Below, piece after piece: positions 1 through 9,045 of a stretch of 64,000 nucleotides of DNA. The first letter of the stretch is position 1. Each line of letters starts with the position of its first letter. The notes beneath the pieces were generated by a model. That model was given only the letters and a program-made list of their open reading frames with translations, was not told where the DNA came from and searched no databases. Location: contig DBYZ01000004.1 in the NCBI GenBank assembly GCA_002311655.1, forward strand, positions 201,172 to 265,171, written 5' to 3'. This DNA is from Bacteroidales bacterium UBA1173 (GTDB lineage: Bacteria > Bacteroidota > Bacteroidia > Bacteroidales > F082). Position numbers and translations under genes: made by a program.

Positions 1-393
1 AATAACGTAAAATCATTCGAGTGTGAACCTATTTGCAAATACATTTTGGGTATTGTTAACACACAAAATTTCAAATCACAAACCGATTATAGAATCTATT
101 CAGAGTATTCGTTGAAATTAGAGCAAATAACGCAGTTGCGTGATGCTGTAGATTCGCATTTTGGACAATTCACAAAAGAATTGAAAGAAAAGTATTCTGT
201 TTTGACTGAAGATGACATTAATTATTGCTGTTTATATATTCTTGGGTTAAAAGATGCAGACATTTCAGCATTGATGCAGCGTTCTTATAGGGCTGTATGT
301 GACAGAAACAAGAAATTGAGAAGCATATTCAACACCACCAATACATTGAACATGTGTCTTCGCGACATGTATATATCAAAATTAACAGACTGA
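1..393 (+). CDS. C-terminal part of a Bacteroidota HTH regulator (5' end outside window)
   Basis: The frame is open from base 1 to the TGA at 391-393, so this is the 3' end of a gene that starts before the window. The TTG at 46 is not a convincing start. The last ~70 residues (DDINYCCLYILGLKDADIS...AVCDRNKKLR) match in pattern the C-terminal helix-turn-helix of TPR sensor-regulators, with the same spacing as the proteins at 18886-20502 and 24909-25487 in this window. Family knowledge: such proteins usually have a periplasmic TPR region, one membrane helix and a cytoplasmic HTH; only the HTH end is visible here. It may control the secreted genes that follow, which is inference from position only. 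Confidence 0.6.
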   Translation, partial: NNVKSFECEPICKYILGIVNTQNFKSQTDYRIYSEYSLKLEQITQLRDAVDSHFGQFTKELKEKYSVLTEDDINYCCLYILGLKDADISALMQRSYRAVCDRNKKLRSIFNTTNTLNMCLRDMYISKLTD

Positions 394-410
394 TAATCAA
401 TTTATTGAGC

Positions 411-430
411 AAACCGCACAAAACCGCACA
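411..430. repeat. Tandem 10-bp direct repeat (AAACCGCACA x2)
   Basis: AAACCGCACA occurs twice back to back between the regulator stop at 393 and the next gene at 496. It lies upstream of a weak TAnnTTTG-like element (TAACTTTA, 463-470). It could be a regulator site or a slipped-strand duplication. Confidence 0.5.
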
Positions 431-495
431 TACTTTTTTATTGTTGTAAACATTGTTATGCATAACTTTACGATGGTTTTAAAACTTGTTTAGTT

Positions 496-855
496 ATGTA
501 TAAAAAAGTAATGCTTGTTTTAGGCTTTATATTCATGCTTGGCATATATAAAGCCAATTGTATTGTTGATGGTAATAATGTGATAGTTATTGCATCTAGT
601 AATACTAATGTTGAAGATAAATCATCTTCCATTTCAGCCACCATCAACGGGCACGTCCTGTCGGTTGTTTTCACGGAGAATCTCGGTCAGGTTGCCATTG
701 CCGTGACGTATGCCGACGGTGGCACTGTCGACACTTCAACAATTCAAACCCCGTCAGGTGTAAACATTTACATTGCCGGAACCGGAAGTTTTGTGGTGAG
801 GTTCACCCTGCGTGATGGCGACGAATATTATGGAGAATTTGATGTAACAGATTAG
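496..855 (+). CDS. Small secreted DUF3244-like protein
   Basis: 119 residues with an N-terminal hydrophobic export signal (about residues 4-20, ending ANC). The mature part is a short all-beta domain of the kind seen in DUF3244: VVFTENLGQVAIAVT, then a TVDTSTIQ stretch and a final VVRFTLRDGDEYYGEF strand. DUF3244 proteins are common small exported proteins of Bacteroidales with no known biochemical role. It sits 31 bp upstream of the large T9SS protein at 887 and may be co-transcribed with it. GC content rises in the second half of the gene compared with the first. The Cys at residue 22 could be a lipidation site, but no clear lipobox is seen. Confidence 0.65.
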   Translation: MYKKVMLVLGFIFMLGIYKANCIVDGNNVIVIASSNTNVEDKSSSISATINGHVLSVVFTENLGQVAIAVTYADGGTVDTSTIQTPSGVNIYIAGTGSFVVRFTLRDGDEYYGEFDVTD

Positions 856-886
856 TTGTTATTATAAATTATAATCTTTTCCCTTT

Positions 887-3800
887 ATGAAATGTTTTAA
901 GTTACTTTTATCAGCAATGCTATTATCCTCAGCATTAATTGTGAATGCTCAGTTAAGCAAAGCAGATGCAGACAAATTGGTTCTCAACACCATTATTAAT
1001 GACACCACCAAAACCGTTTATACTTTAAACGAACTGCTTAGCCATGGTGAGAGTGTTATGACAGCAGAAGGTGTCGATTTACAAAACCCTTACAATAATT
1101 CTTTTGTATATTTTATCGATGATATGCCTTTAGCCAATTGGGTGCATCCGTGTCGTTACATTTTCATTAATATAGAGGATAGTTCATACACAATCGAAGA
1201 AGAGGATATATACCCCAATGACTACCATGCATTTGTTCGTATAAGTAAACGTACTTATAAAAACAGGACACAATGGCCCCACACAACATACACAATACCA
1301 CCGAAGGCCACGCCAAATAGCAAACTTTATGCCGTGTTAATTGCCGGAGATGTTGGACCTGATGGTAATGATGTCAAGTCTTGGTTTAACCTTTCTTGTG
1401 TATATACTACACTTGTTAACAAATATGGATTCATAGAAAACAATAGCAACAGTCATATAATCGTCTGTACAAATTATGAAGTTCACTATGCCATGAATTA
1501 TTTGAATAACTCTCCTTTATTATATCCTGAAGTAGATTTGAATCATAGTGGAGGTATTGATAATTGTTTTGATTTTTATACCGACTATAATCATAAGAAT
1601 GACATAAAAAAAATATTCGATAATCTCTCGGGAGAACAACATTCATTAAGCGACGTCCCGGAACTTAGTGAAAACGATCAGCTTTTTGTTTTTATTTGCG
1701 GAGTTGGTTCATCTAACAACAATACTCAAAAAATCATGCTTAAAAGAGGGCAGAATGCGGAGTATTTAACTGACAGTGATTTGACAACATATGTGAATAA
1801 AATCAAATGTTCTCAAATGACATTTTTTATAGATTGTAATTTTGCCGGAGGTTTTATAGATGAACTTATGGGTGATACATCGGCAGAATGCCAGAACAGA
1901 GCGGTTCATACAAGTACTGATGTGACACACAAGAGTTGGTCGGAACAGTATATATCGGAATATACAGGTCGTGGCGGTGGAGGAGATACAGGATTGGTTG
2001 ACGAATACGTTTATTACTGGGCTGCGGCATCATTGGGCTATTATCCGATACTCGGGACTTATACTAGTACGGATAGTATTTCCGGACCGTGGTATAAATA
2101 TAATTACACGGCTATCGGAGAGTTTCCTTGGTATGAAATCAATACTTTTAATGATCCCTATGGAACTCAACATAGTGCCTACGATGTTAATCCGGACACA
2201 AATAACGACAATACGCTTTCGATGGAGGAGGCTTTCAAATTCGCTGATAATTTGGATAGTTATTCGCATAATGGATATTTTAATCCTATTAATACTATGG
2301 CAAATGGCGATTCATGTGTTGAATATCCCGGCCATGCTTACGAAAGCACTTTTACAAAAGAACTCATAACATTAAACGGCTATCGGGGAACAATCGGCGA
2401 TGATGCTGCAACAGGCGCAGGACATAAATACACACTTGCTGACAATGTGACCGTTGTCCCTAATTCGACATTGACAATCAGCAATAACTCCTTAATTGAA
2501 GGCAAAAACAAGATATTAACGAATTATGGCAGTATCACAACATCCACAAACACGAACAATGCTACTTTTAAAAGAGTAACATTCAACAACCTCGGAGGCA
2601 GCATGTCATATACAAATTGTGTTTTTGACACTTGTAATACCATGTTTACCTGTGATGGTCCCTTAATGATAGAGAATTCAATATTCAACCGCACACGTTT
2701 ACATGTTTATGTAGACGACGAACATATAGACAACTATACAGTCAATATTTCAAACAATGTTTTCAACGACATCGGGCTTACTAATAGAGCTTTAAATATA
2801 GAAAAGGTCCCACAGTGTAATGTCATTGATAATAGTATTACATCTGGAGGTAACGGTATATTTATTTCCAATTTGTCTGGTCTTTACAGCAACTATGTTT
2901 TCAACAACAATACTATTTATAATTGCAGTTACAGCGGCTTCGTATCTTATGCAAGTAACGGGATTCTCAATGGCAACAATATCTCCTATAATAACACAGA
3001 TGGTTTGCAGTCATACAATCTTAGTGGACTGCATGTGAAAGGGGACAGTTTAGCACCAAATAAATTTGTAACACAACGGTTGACTTTTAACGGCAGATAC
3101 CAAGTTCATGCCACGAATAACAGTTATCCGATTGACTTTCATTACAACTGGCTCGCTGAAAACACAAATTCAAATTACTATATTTTGTATTATGAATCCA
3201 ATCATTCTTATGGCTCACGCCCTTTGGTGTTCAATGTGACAAATAACTGTTGGGATCCATTGTCAGACAACCAGATTTCATCACACCTGCTTTCGACAGG
3301 CAATACAACTTTCAATTATCTGCCCACATGGAATCCGAGTGGACCTTACAGTATGCCGGACGCGTTAGAGACGATACTCGCCTTGGGGAATAATTATGCA
3401 GAAAGCGGCGATTATGAAGAGGCAAAAGAAACATTTATGGGACTTGTTTCAAATTACCCAGACAGTCCCGAAGCAATTACTGCCCTGAAAGCCCTCTTCT
3501 CTGTAGAAATCGCTTCAGGGGGTGATTTCATCGATTTAAAAGATTATTATCTGGAACTTATTGCCGACAACAATCTTGGAATTGTAGCAGACAACCTCGC
3601 TAACAGATGTGACATCAGAATCGGGAACTATTCCGACGCAATCAACTGGTATGAAGACAAAATCATTGACCCCAACACATCATATTCTGAACGTATTTTT
3701 GCCGAGATAGATTTGGGTGACCTTTATTTGCAAATGAACAACAATGGTACTAGAGCTATTCAAGGCAAGTTGACGGAATACATTCCTGTCTCGAAAGAAG

Positions 3801-4135
3801 CTCATGAATCACGTAGCGACCATCTGCTTTCATTACTCCCTGGCGGTATTGAAGAGGAAAAGACATGCAATACAATTGCCACACAAATGTCTTGCTCGCC
3901 AAATCCGACAAACGGCAAAACAACTTTGCTTTATACGCTGTCTGATGACTCTGATATAGAAATCTTTGTCTTCGACATGCTTGGCAACGAAGTATTACAT
4001 GTCAATTCAGTAAAACAAAACAGCGGCAGTCATGAAGCCGAGCTAGATTTGTCAAATATGCCTGACGGGATGTATTTCTGCAATATATATATTGGCAATA
4101 ACAACAATGAAACATTAAAAATCATAAAACATTAA
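887..4135 (+). CDS. Secreted caspase/C13-like protein with beta-helix, TPR and T9SS tail; catalytic residues apparently lost
   Basis: 1082 residues. Signal peptide at 1-21 (ends VNAQ). Residues ~145-330 look like the caspase-haemoglobinase fold (peptidase C13/gingipain clan): LYAVLIAGD, then a hydrophobic strand FVFICGVGS (267-275) where active members have xxDHG, and FFIDCNFAGGF (313-323) where they have DxCxSG. Here the His position reads Val273, and the Cys is displaced (C317, with N318 at the usual site when aligned by GGF). Residues ~500-800 are Asn-rich right-handed beta-helix-type repeats. Residues ~835-965 contain TPR-like helices (YAESGDYEEAKETF). A T9SS sorting domain forms the last ~75 residues (SPNPTNG ... 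DMLGNEV ... DGMYFC ... IIKH). It is likely a surface or secreted protein; proteolysis is doubtful. Confidence 0.75.
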   Translation: MKCFKLLLSAMLLSSALIVNAQLSKADADKLVLNTIINDTTKTVYTLNELLSHGESVMTAEGVDLQNPYNNSFVYFIDDMPLANWVHPCRYIFINIEDSSYTIEEEDIYPNDYHAFVRISKRTYKNRTQWPHTTYTIPPKATPNSKLYAVLIAGDVGPDGNDVKSWFNLSCVYTTLVNKYGFIENNSNSHIIVCTNYEVHYAMNYLNNSPLLYPEVDLNHSGGIDNCFDFYTDYNHKNDIKKIFDNLSGEQHSLSDVPELSENDQLFVFICGVGSSNNNTQKIMLKRGQNAEYLTDSDLTTYVNKIKCSQMTFFIDCNFAGGFIDELMGDTSAECQNRAVHTSTDVTHKSWSEQYISEYTGRGGGGDTGLVDEYVYYWAAASLGYYPILGTYTSTDSISGPWYKYNYTAIGEFPWYEINTFNDPYGTQHSAYDVNPDTNNDNTLSMEEAFKFADNLDSYSHNGYFNPINTMANGDSCVEYPGHAYESTFTKELITLNGYRGTIGDDAATGAGHKYTLADNVTVVPNSTLTISNNSLIEGKNKILTNYGSITTSTNTNNATFKRVTFNNLGGSMSYTNCVFDTCNTMFTCDGPLMIENSIFNRTRLHVYVDDEHIDNYTVNISNNVFNDIGLTNRALNIEKVPQCNVIDNSITSGGNGIFISNLSGLYSNYVFNNNTIYNCSYSGFVSYASNGILNGNNISYNNTDGLQSYNLSGLHVKGDSLAPNKFVTQRLTFNGRYQVHATNNSYPIDFHYNWLAENTNSNYYILYYESNHSYGSRPLVFNVTNNCWDPLSDNQISSHLLSTGNTTFNYLPTWNPSGPYSMPDALETILALGNNYAESGDYEEAKETFMGLVSNYPDSPEAITALKALFSVEIASGGDFIDLKDYYLELIADNNLGIVADNLANRCDIRIGNYSDAINWYEDKIIDPNTSYSERIFAEIDLGDLYLQMNNNGTRAIQGKLTEYIPVSKEAHESRSDHLLSLLPGGIEEEKTCNTIATQMSCSPNPTNGKTTLLYTLSDDSDIEIFVFDMLGNEVLHVNSVKQNSGSHEAELDLSNMPDGMYFCNIYIGNNNNETLKIIKH

Positions 4136-4142
4136 AAGAATG

Positions 4143-4163
4143 TATTACCTTTGCAAGGTAATA
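4143..4163 (+). promoter_or_regulatory. Promoter -7 element embedded in a perfect 9-bp palindrome
   Basis: TACCTTTG (4146-4153) fits the Bacteroidota -7 consensus TAnnTTTG and lies 35 bp before the ATG at 4189. It is contained in TATTACCTT-TGC-AAGGTAATA, a perfect 9-bp inverted repeat with a 3-base spacer. The palindrome could be an operator overlapping the promoter, or a short hairpin at the end of the previous transcript. Confidence 0.5.
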
Positions 4164-4188
4164 GTATGTTAAACTTAAATTTAAAGCT

Positions 4189-5862
4189 ATGAAAAAGTCA
4201 TTATTAACAATCGTTACAGTGCTTTTAGGAATGGTACTTAACGCTCAGGTTTCGGTATGGGACGGCACAGCCGAACCATGGACCAATGGCAAAGGAACAG
4301 CAGAAGACCCTTATCTGATTGAGAATGCGCAGCAGTTGGCATATCTCGCCCAGCAGGTCAATGCGCCCAACAACTACACCGCTGTTCCTCATGAAATTTA
4401 TGCCGACACATGGTTTACTCTTACAACAGATCTAGATTTGGGCGGCAACGACGGGCTTTTGTGGACGCCTATAGGAAAATATGACGGCATCAACCATGTC
4501 CAGTCGGCATTTGCAGGACACTTAGACGGAGATGAGCACATCATACACAACATGCATGTCGAATCACCCGGAGACAAAAGCAATCTGGATTTTGGCCTAT
4601 TCGGAATGGTCAGTGATGGCAGCGTCAAAAACATTATACTGGATTCGGATTGCGAGGTGAATATTCAATACGGAATATTATCAGGAGAGGTTGGAATGGC
4701 TATTGGCGGTATTATTGGCATGGGTTATAACGTAGATTTGGAAAATTGCGTGAACAGGGCTAATATAAGCGCCGATGTGGAATACACATATTTATCGTTG
4801 AGCTGCGGAGGATTGTTCGGCAATCTGTATATCGGCAGCAGCGTTAAAAACTGTCATAATTACGGAGATGTTTATTGCCGTGGTGCGGTCTACTATGGAA
4901 GCTTAAGTCCTGCAGGCATTGTGTCACGTGCAGAAGGTTGTGACATCTTAGGATGCTCTAACAGCGGTAATATCACCGGAATCATAAGTGATTTTGGAAT
5001 ATTCGAAAGTGGTGCAGCGACTGGAGGAATAGTCGGTGTGGCAAGAGGCGATTGTAATATCGAAAAATGCAGCAACACAGGAACATTGCTTACCAGAGAC
5101 ACCTTCGGACAATATGATCAGGCATCAGCCTGCGGAGGAATCCTGGGAAGTTCCTTCACCTTACAATATACAACAAACATCATTATCAAAAACTGCTACT
5201 GTGTTGCCAATATCAGCACTATTACAAATTATGCGGACAAAAAATTCAACTATGCCGGAGGTATTTTCGGCGCCACATACGGCTATTGGAATGAACCTGT
5301 CCAACATAATATAACGATAGAAAACTGCTATGCCGCCGGCACCATCACAGCCGACACAATTGGCGGTATCATCGCACATGAAGGTTGGATCATCTATCCA
5401 AGATCAGCGATTGTGTCAAACTCATACTACAGCAACACCATTGAAAGCTGGAACGAATATGGCGAATCGTTATCCGATGATTATATGAAATCAGCGGAAT
5501 TTGTTAATGTCCTTAACACTGACGGCATCATGTTCACCTTGGACGAGAACAACATAAACAACGGATATCCTGTTTTCGCGGAGAGAGATCTGTTTGATGT
5601 TAAGGATAATGTTGTGGACAATGAAATTACAGCCTACCCTAACCCGACATCCGGATTAGTATTCATAAACTCGGTCGACAAAACGAACTGCAACGCCATT
5701 GACATCTATGCCTTGGATGGCCGTCTTATAGCTACGCACCCTGGCATTGCTCTACAAGACAACGTCATAATCGACATGTCGAATCTCCCCAATGGCGTTT
5801 ATTTATTAAAAGCAAGTTTCGTTGACGGTTCAAAGGCTGCAACACGCATTGTTAAACAATAA
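4189..5862 (+). CDS. Secreted GLUG-repeat protein with T9SS sorting domain
   Basis: 557 residues. Signal peptide 1-19 (GMVLNAQ). After GTAEDPYLIENAQQLAYLA, which is the typical opening of GLUG-type parallel beta-helix units, come repeated motifs such as GGIIGMG, GGLFGNL, GGIVGVA, GGILGSS and GGIFGAT, each followed by a short 'KNC' strand. This is the fold of the GLUG family found in many Bacteroidota surface proteins. The last ~75 residues are a T9SS tail (AYPNPTSGLVFI ... DIYALDGRLI ... LPNGVYLLKA ... RIVKQ). No catalytic motif is visible, so an adhesive or binding role at the cell surface is the likely reading. It shares the N-terminal unit type with the giant protein at 41729-51505. It is followed after 5 bp by another T9SS gene, probably in one operon. 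Confidence 0.8.
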   Translation: MKKSLLTIVTVLLGMVLNAQVSVWDGTAEPWTNGKGTAEDPYLIENAQQLAYLAQQVNAPNNYTAVPHEIYADTWFTLTTDLDLGGNDGLLWTPIGKYDGINHVQSAFAGHLDGDEHIIHNMHVESPGDKSNLDFGLFGMVSDGSVKNIILDSDCEVNIQYGILSGEVGMAIGGIIGMGYNVDLENCVNRANISADVEYTYLSLSCGGLFGNLYIGSSVKNCHNYGDVYCRGAVYYGSLSPAGIVSRAEGCDILGCSNSGNITGIISDFGIFESGAATGGIVGVARGDCNIEKCSNTGTLLTRDTFGQYDQASACGGILGSSFTLQYTTNIIIKNCYCVANISTITNYADKKFNYAGGIFGATYGYWNEPVQHNITIENCYAAGTITADTIGGIIAHEGWIIYPRSAIVSNSYYSNTIESWNEYGESLSDDYMKSAEFVNVLNTDGIMFTLDENNINNGYPVFAERDLFDVKDNVVDNEITAYPNPTSGLVFINSVDKTNCNAIDIYALDGRLIATHPGIALQDNVIIDMSNLPNGVYLLKASFVDGSKAATRIVKQ

Positions 5863-5867
5863 ACAGC

Positions 5868-6788
5868 ATGAAAAGACTATATACATTTGTTATATCGTTG
5901 CTTTGTGGAATATTGGCAGTGAACGCCCAAGAGACGTTCATTGCCAATAATTTGGTATATTCCGTCAACGATGATGGCGTTTCGGCGACGGTCACCGGAC
6001 ATGTTGACGGCACAGAGGCAACAGGCTCCATTGTTATCCCCGACTTCGTGTCAAACAATGGAAACGACTATCCGGTCACTCGCATCGGAGAGAATGCTTT
6101 CGCTAATACCCATAGCCTTCATGGAACACTAACCATTGGCAACAATGTGACTGAAATAGGATATGCTGCCTTCGTCAAATGCGACAGTTTGTCGGGCAAT
6201 TTGAATATCCCTAATTCTGTCGTTATAATAAATGCTCATGCTTTCAACGGTTGCCATGGCTTTACAGGTTCTTTGACCATTCCTCCTTCGGTTACTAAAA
6301 TCTATGGATGCGCTTTCGAGTTTTGTATTGGATTCGATGGAACTCTGACAATTCCTAATTCCGTAGACTTCATAGGCTCGCATGCTTTTGAGTTTTGTTC
6401 CAATTTCACAAAAGCTGTGTCACTGGCGGAAGAACCTCCAACTTTAGGATACGATAACAACAACACTACTATTTTTCAATTTGATGGATTCGGCTGCTCG
6501 ACTCTCATCGTCCCTTGCGGAAGCAAAACCAAATATGAAAACTCGCCATGGCATGACAGTTTTGGCGGTTTTTCAACGATTATAGAAGACTGCGAGAATG
6601 TTTTGGAATTGAATGATAATCCTATACCTGTTGCGATAGACATTTACTCTTTAGATGGCAGGTTTGTCAAATCGCAAACAAACAACCTCAACACCGTTGA
6701 CATCTCGAGTCTTGGTACAGGCGTTTATATCGTAAAAATCAGGATGGCTGACGGCACGGAGTCGTCAAAAAAAATCGTTAAGGAATAA
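5868..6788 (+). CDS. BspA-like leucine-rich repeat protein with T9SS sorting domain
   Basis: 306 residues. Signal peptide 1-20 (GILAVNAQ). Residues ~25-200 are LRR_5/BspA-type units of about 23 residues: TRIGENAFANTHSL, TEIGYAAFVKCDSL, VIINAHAFNGCHGF, TKIYGCAFEFCIGF and DFIGSHAFEFCSNF. A short linker contains a single C-rich segment (CSTLIVPCGSK), which in BspA proteins caps the repeat array. The C-terminal ~70 residues form a T9SS tail (VAIDIYSLDGRFV ... GTGVYIVKIRMADGTESSKKIVKE). BspA-like proteins bind host or matrix proteins in several oral and gut species; that role is family knowledge, not shown here. The gene starts 5 bp after the GLUG protein. Confidence 0.85.
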   Translation: MKRLYTFVISLLCGILAVNAQETFIANNLVYSVNDDGVSATVTGHVDGTEATGSIVIPDFVSNNGNDYPVTRIGENAFANTHSLHGTLTIGNNVTEIGYAAFVKCDSLSGNLNIPNSVVIINAHAFNGCHGFTGSLTIPPSVTKIYGCAFEFCIGFDGTLTIPNSVDFIGSHAFEFCSNFTKAVSLAEEPPTLGYDNNNTTIFQFDGFGCSTLIVPCGSKTKYENSPWHDSFGGFSTIIEDCENVLELNDNPIPVAIDIYSLDGRFVKSQTNNLNTVDISSLGTGVYIVKIRMADGTESSKKIVKE

Positions 6789-7132
6789 AGATTTGAAAAC
6801 CATACAAAAAATCAGATATTCGAATTCCCTAAGAAAAATGCAATCCGAGATTATTTATTTACTTTTCCGACAGCGACAGTTATGGCACTTTTCAAATGGC
6901 GATTAGTACTATGGAAAGTTTGAGGCAGTAGATTGATAAGTGTTATCATGATTGCAATTAAACAAATAGATTCGTTATTACGTGTATGTTACATACATTC
7001 ATTGCATTTTCAATTTTTTACATGTAATATGAAAAAAATGTTTTTTGTATAAAAAAATATTATAATTTTGCAGACGATAATTGCGTTCTTCTGCAAAAGT
7101 ATAAAAACTATGTTTAATTAAATGTAAACAAC
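6789..7132. other. 344-bp AT-rich non-coding gap with one promoter
   Basis: No credible reading frame is seen. The only clear signal is TAATTTTG (7063-7070) followed by CAG, a good TAnnTTTG -7 element 62 bp upstream of the ATG at 7133. The leader between them is AT-rich and shows no obvious riboswitch or strong hairpin. The gap separates the T9SS cluster from the unrecognised cassette at 7133-9010. Confidence 0.6.
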
Positions 7133-7447
7133 ATGAATTTTTTAAAATTTGGTTCTAAAAAGAAACTCAAAAAAATGCAAACTAATATAACTGAAATAAA
7201 CAAGTTGTATTACAATGCAAACACTGATGAAATAACAGAAGAGCGCTTGTTTGAACATCTTCTTTTACATCCAACTGGTTATATAGATAAAGATGATATA
7301 ATCATGAATTCTCCGATTGCGAACAAATACTATCGGATGGGATATATCACAAAAGGAATAGATATTCATTTTAAGCAACAATACAGACTAACTTCTTTCG
7401 GCTTAAGCCAAATAGAGTTGGCCATGTCATTATCCTTGCTGTCTTGA
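7133..7447 (+). CDS. Small unrecognised protein, first gene of a two-gene cassette
   Basis: 104 residues, no signal peptide or membrane segment, so probably cytoplasmic. The N-terminus is basic (KKKLKKMQ). The rest is predicted as mixed helix with a possible winged-helix-like end (YRLTSFGLSQIELAMSL), reminiscent of the C-terminal wing of some small DNA-binding or phage-type proteins, but I cannot name a family. It has its own promoter (7063-7070) and lies 84 bp before the 492-residue gene in the same direction. AT-rich codon use matches its partner and differs from the envelope genes after 9046, consistent with recent transfer. Confidence 0.55.
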   Translation: MNFLKFGSKKKLKKMQTNITEINKLYYNANTDEITEERLFEHLLLHPTGYIDKDDIIMNSPIANKYYRMGYITKGIDIHFKQQYRLTSFGLSQIELAMSLSLLS

Positions 7448-7531
7448 GAACTTGATTGTTTCTGCATACAGTAGTAATTATTTTACCGTTTTTTTAGTTT
7501 AATAAATTAGGATGTTTTAAAATATTATCCT

Positions 7532-9010
7532 ATGGAAGGGAATTATTGTGTATTTTGGTTTCCAAGTGTATATCACACTTCAATAAATAAAAGGCTTCAA
7601 AGATTTGAAGTTGAAAAGTCTATTTCGGATTTTGGATCAGACGTGGTTAAGCTTACAGTTTCCATTAATTATTCATACGACGAAAAAAGCTTAGAAGACG
7701 CATTAAAAAAAGCCCGACAAGACAAATCAATTATTAAGAACAATCTGCATTTTGAAGTATACAAAACCTACAATGGTAAAAAAGAAGCCATTTTTACAAA
7801 TTTTGATTTAATATACAAAGACCACTCTAATAATGGCATGGTTGTATATTACTATCAAAAGCCAAGTAATTATCCTAAAGCAGATAACATTCCCCCTTTT
7901 GAAAGGGCTTTACAGACAATATTCTACCATTGTGCAAAATTGTTATTTCACGACCATGAGGTTCAAATGGACAGGGATAGTGGATTGGTGGCATACATTG
8001 CAGGTCCAGCATTTGATCCCAAAAACATTCGTAAACCAGACAACAACGCTATTAAATTCTTCTTCTCACAATACGAGACGATTTTCATGGATTATGCAGA
8101 AACTGTATCTGAACGGATTAGAAGAAGAGATGCTATTGTTACAAAATTCGAAGGTGAAACTCTCATTTCAGACAACATGTCTGGCTTCTCTGGTTATAAA
8201 GCATTAACTCAATTCGGACGAAGAGAGTTTATATCATGGTACAATGATAAAAATAACTCATCGGAGGTACTGCGTTGTAAAAAAGACATGCTATCATCTT
8301 GGCTTGTAATCAGTCCACATTACACGATGCGTAAAAGAAGTAGAGACTATTATCTGGATCGTATCATCCGAATTGGAAATATTGTAAAATCAAGGCTGAA
8401 AAAGAACGCCAAAGATGAGATTATCAAAGAGAATAGAATCGTTGAAAAACTAAAAGAAATTACTGACATTTTCAAAGAATGGGGAGATACACCTTGGAGA
8501 AAAATAACGAAAAATCAGATTTTTTCTGTTACAAACATAATAAGAATTTGTGAAATAGAATTGGGATTAATTAATATCAAAAGAGGTCGTTTGTACAGAA
8601 AATTAATGAAATGTCATCTTGATTTACCTCTGCTTACAGAAGAGACGCGAAAACAAATTAGCAAATTATGCGAGGGCGCTTTGACGGAATATGTGTATTG
8701 TAAAACACTTCTGGAGTCTAAATACAACACACATGTCACACATTCAAAAAAAGAAACCATTGAGGATGAACTTGACAGATGGAGAAAAAAAGCGTGTAAT
8801 ATAAGAAATGCGATACGATACATTGAAACAGTTAAATACAGATGTTTAAATGCTCAATCTAATAGCATTAATCTGACTCTAAAAAAAGCTGATAGATTAA
8901 GCCAAAACGCAAAAGTATGGACAGCAATCGGCATTGTGTTATCGGTTATTGGATTAGCCCTTACTGCTGTTGGTATTGTTCTGTCAACACAAGGCTGTGG
9001 CTGTTGTTAA
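7532..9010 (+). CDS. Unrecognised 492-residue tail-anchored protein with Cys-rich end
   Basis: No family recognised. The N-terminal ~110 residues look beta-rich (FEVEKSISDF...LKKARQDKSI...FEVYKTYNGK). The middle and C-terminal parts are long, highly charged helices (residues ~190-450), with a predicted coiled coil near 395-460. The C-terminus is one hydrophobic helix (about 468-487, VWTAIGIVLSVIGLALTAVG) followed by STQGCGCC. This is the layout of a tail-anchored protein with most of the chain in the cytoplasm. Composition is AT-rich with many Lys, unlike neighbours. With the 104-residue gene upstream it forms an isolated cassette. A defence or effector role is possible but is only inferred from size, composition and position. 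Confidence 0.6.
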   Translation: MEGNYCVFWFPSVYHTSINKRLQRFEVEKSISDFGSDVVKLTVSINYSYDEKSLEDALKKARQDKSIIKNNLHFEVYKTYNGKKEAIFTNFDLIYKDHSNNGMVVYYYQKPSNYPKADNIPPFERALQTIFYHCAKLLFHDHEVQMDRDSGLVAYIAGPAFDPKNIRKPDNNAIKFFFSQYETIFMDYAETVSERIRRRDAIVTKFEGETLISDNMSGFSGYKALTQFGRREFISWYNDKNNSSEVLRCKKDMLSSWLVISPHYTMRKRSRDYYLDRIIRIGNIVKSRLKKNAKDEIIKENRIVEKLKEITDIFKEWGDTPWRKITKNQIFSVTNIIRICEIELGLINIKRGRLYRKLMKCHLDLPLLTEETRKQISKLCEGALTEYVYCKTLLESKYNTHVTHSKKETIEDELDRWRKKACNIRNAIRYIETVKYRCLNAQSNSINLTLKKADRLSQNAKVWTAIGIVLSVIGLALTAVGIVLSTQGCGCC

Positions 9011-9045
9011 CATCCGTTTGTTACAAAATCCTGTATACATAAACT

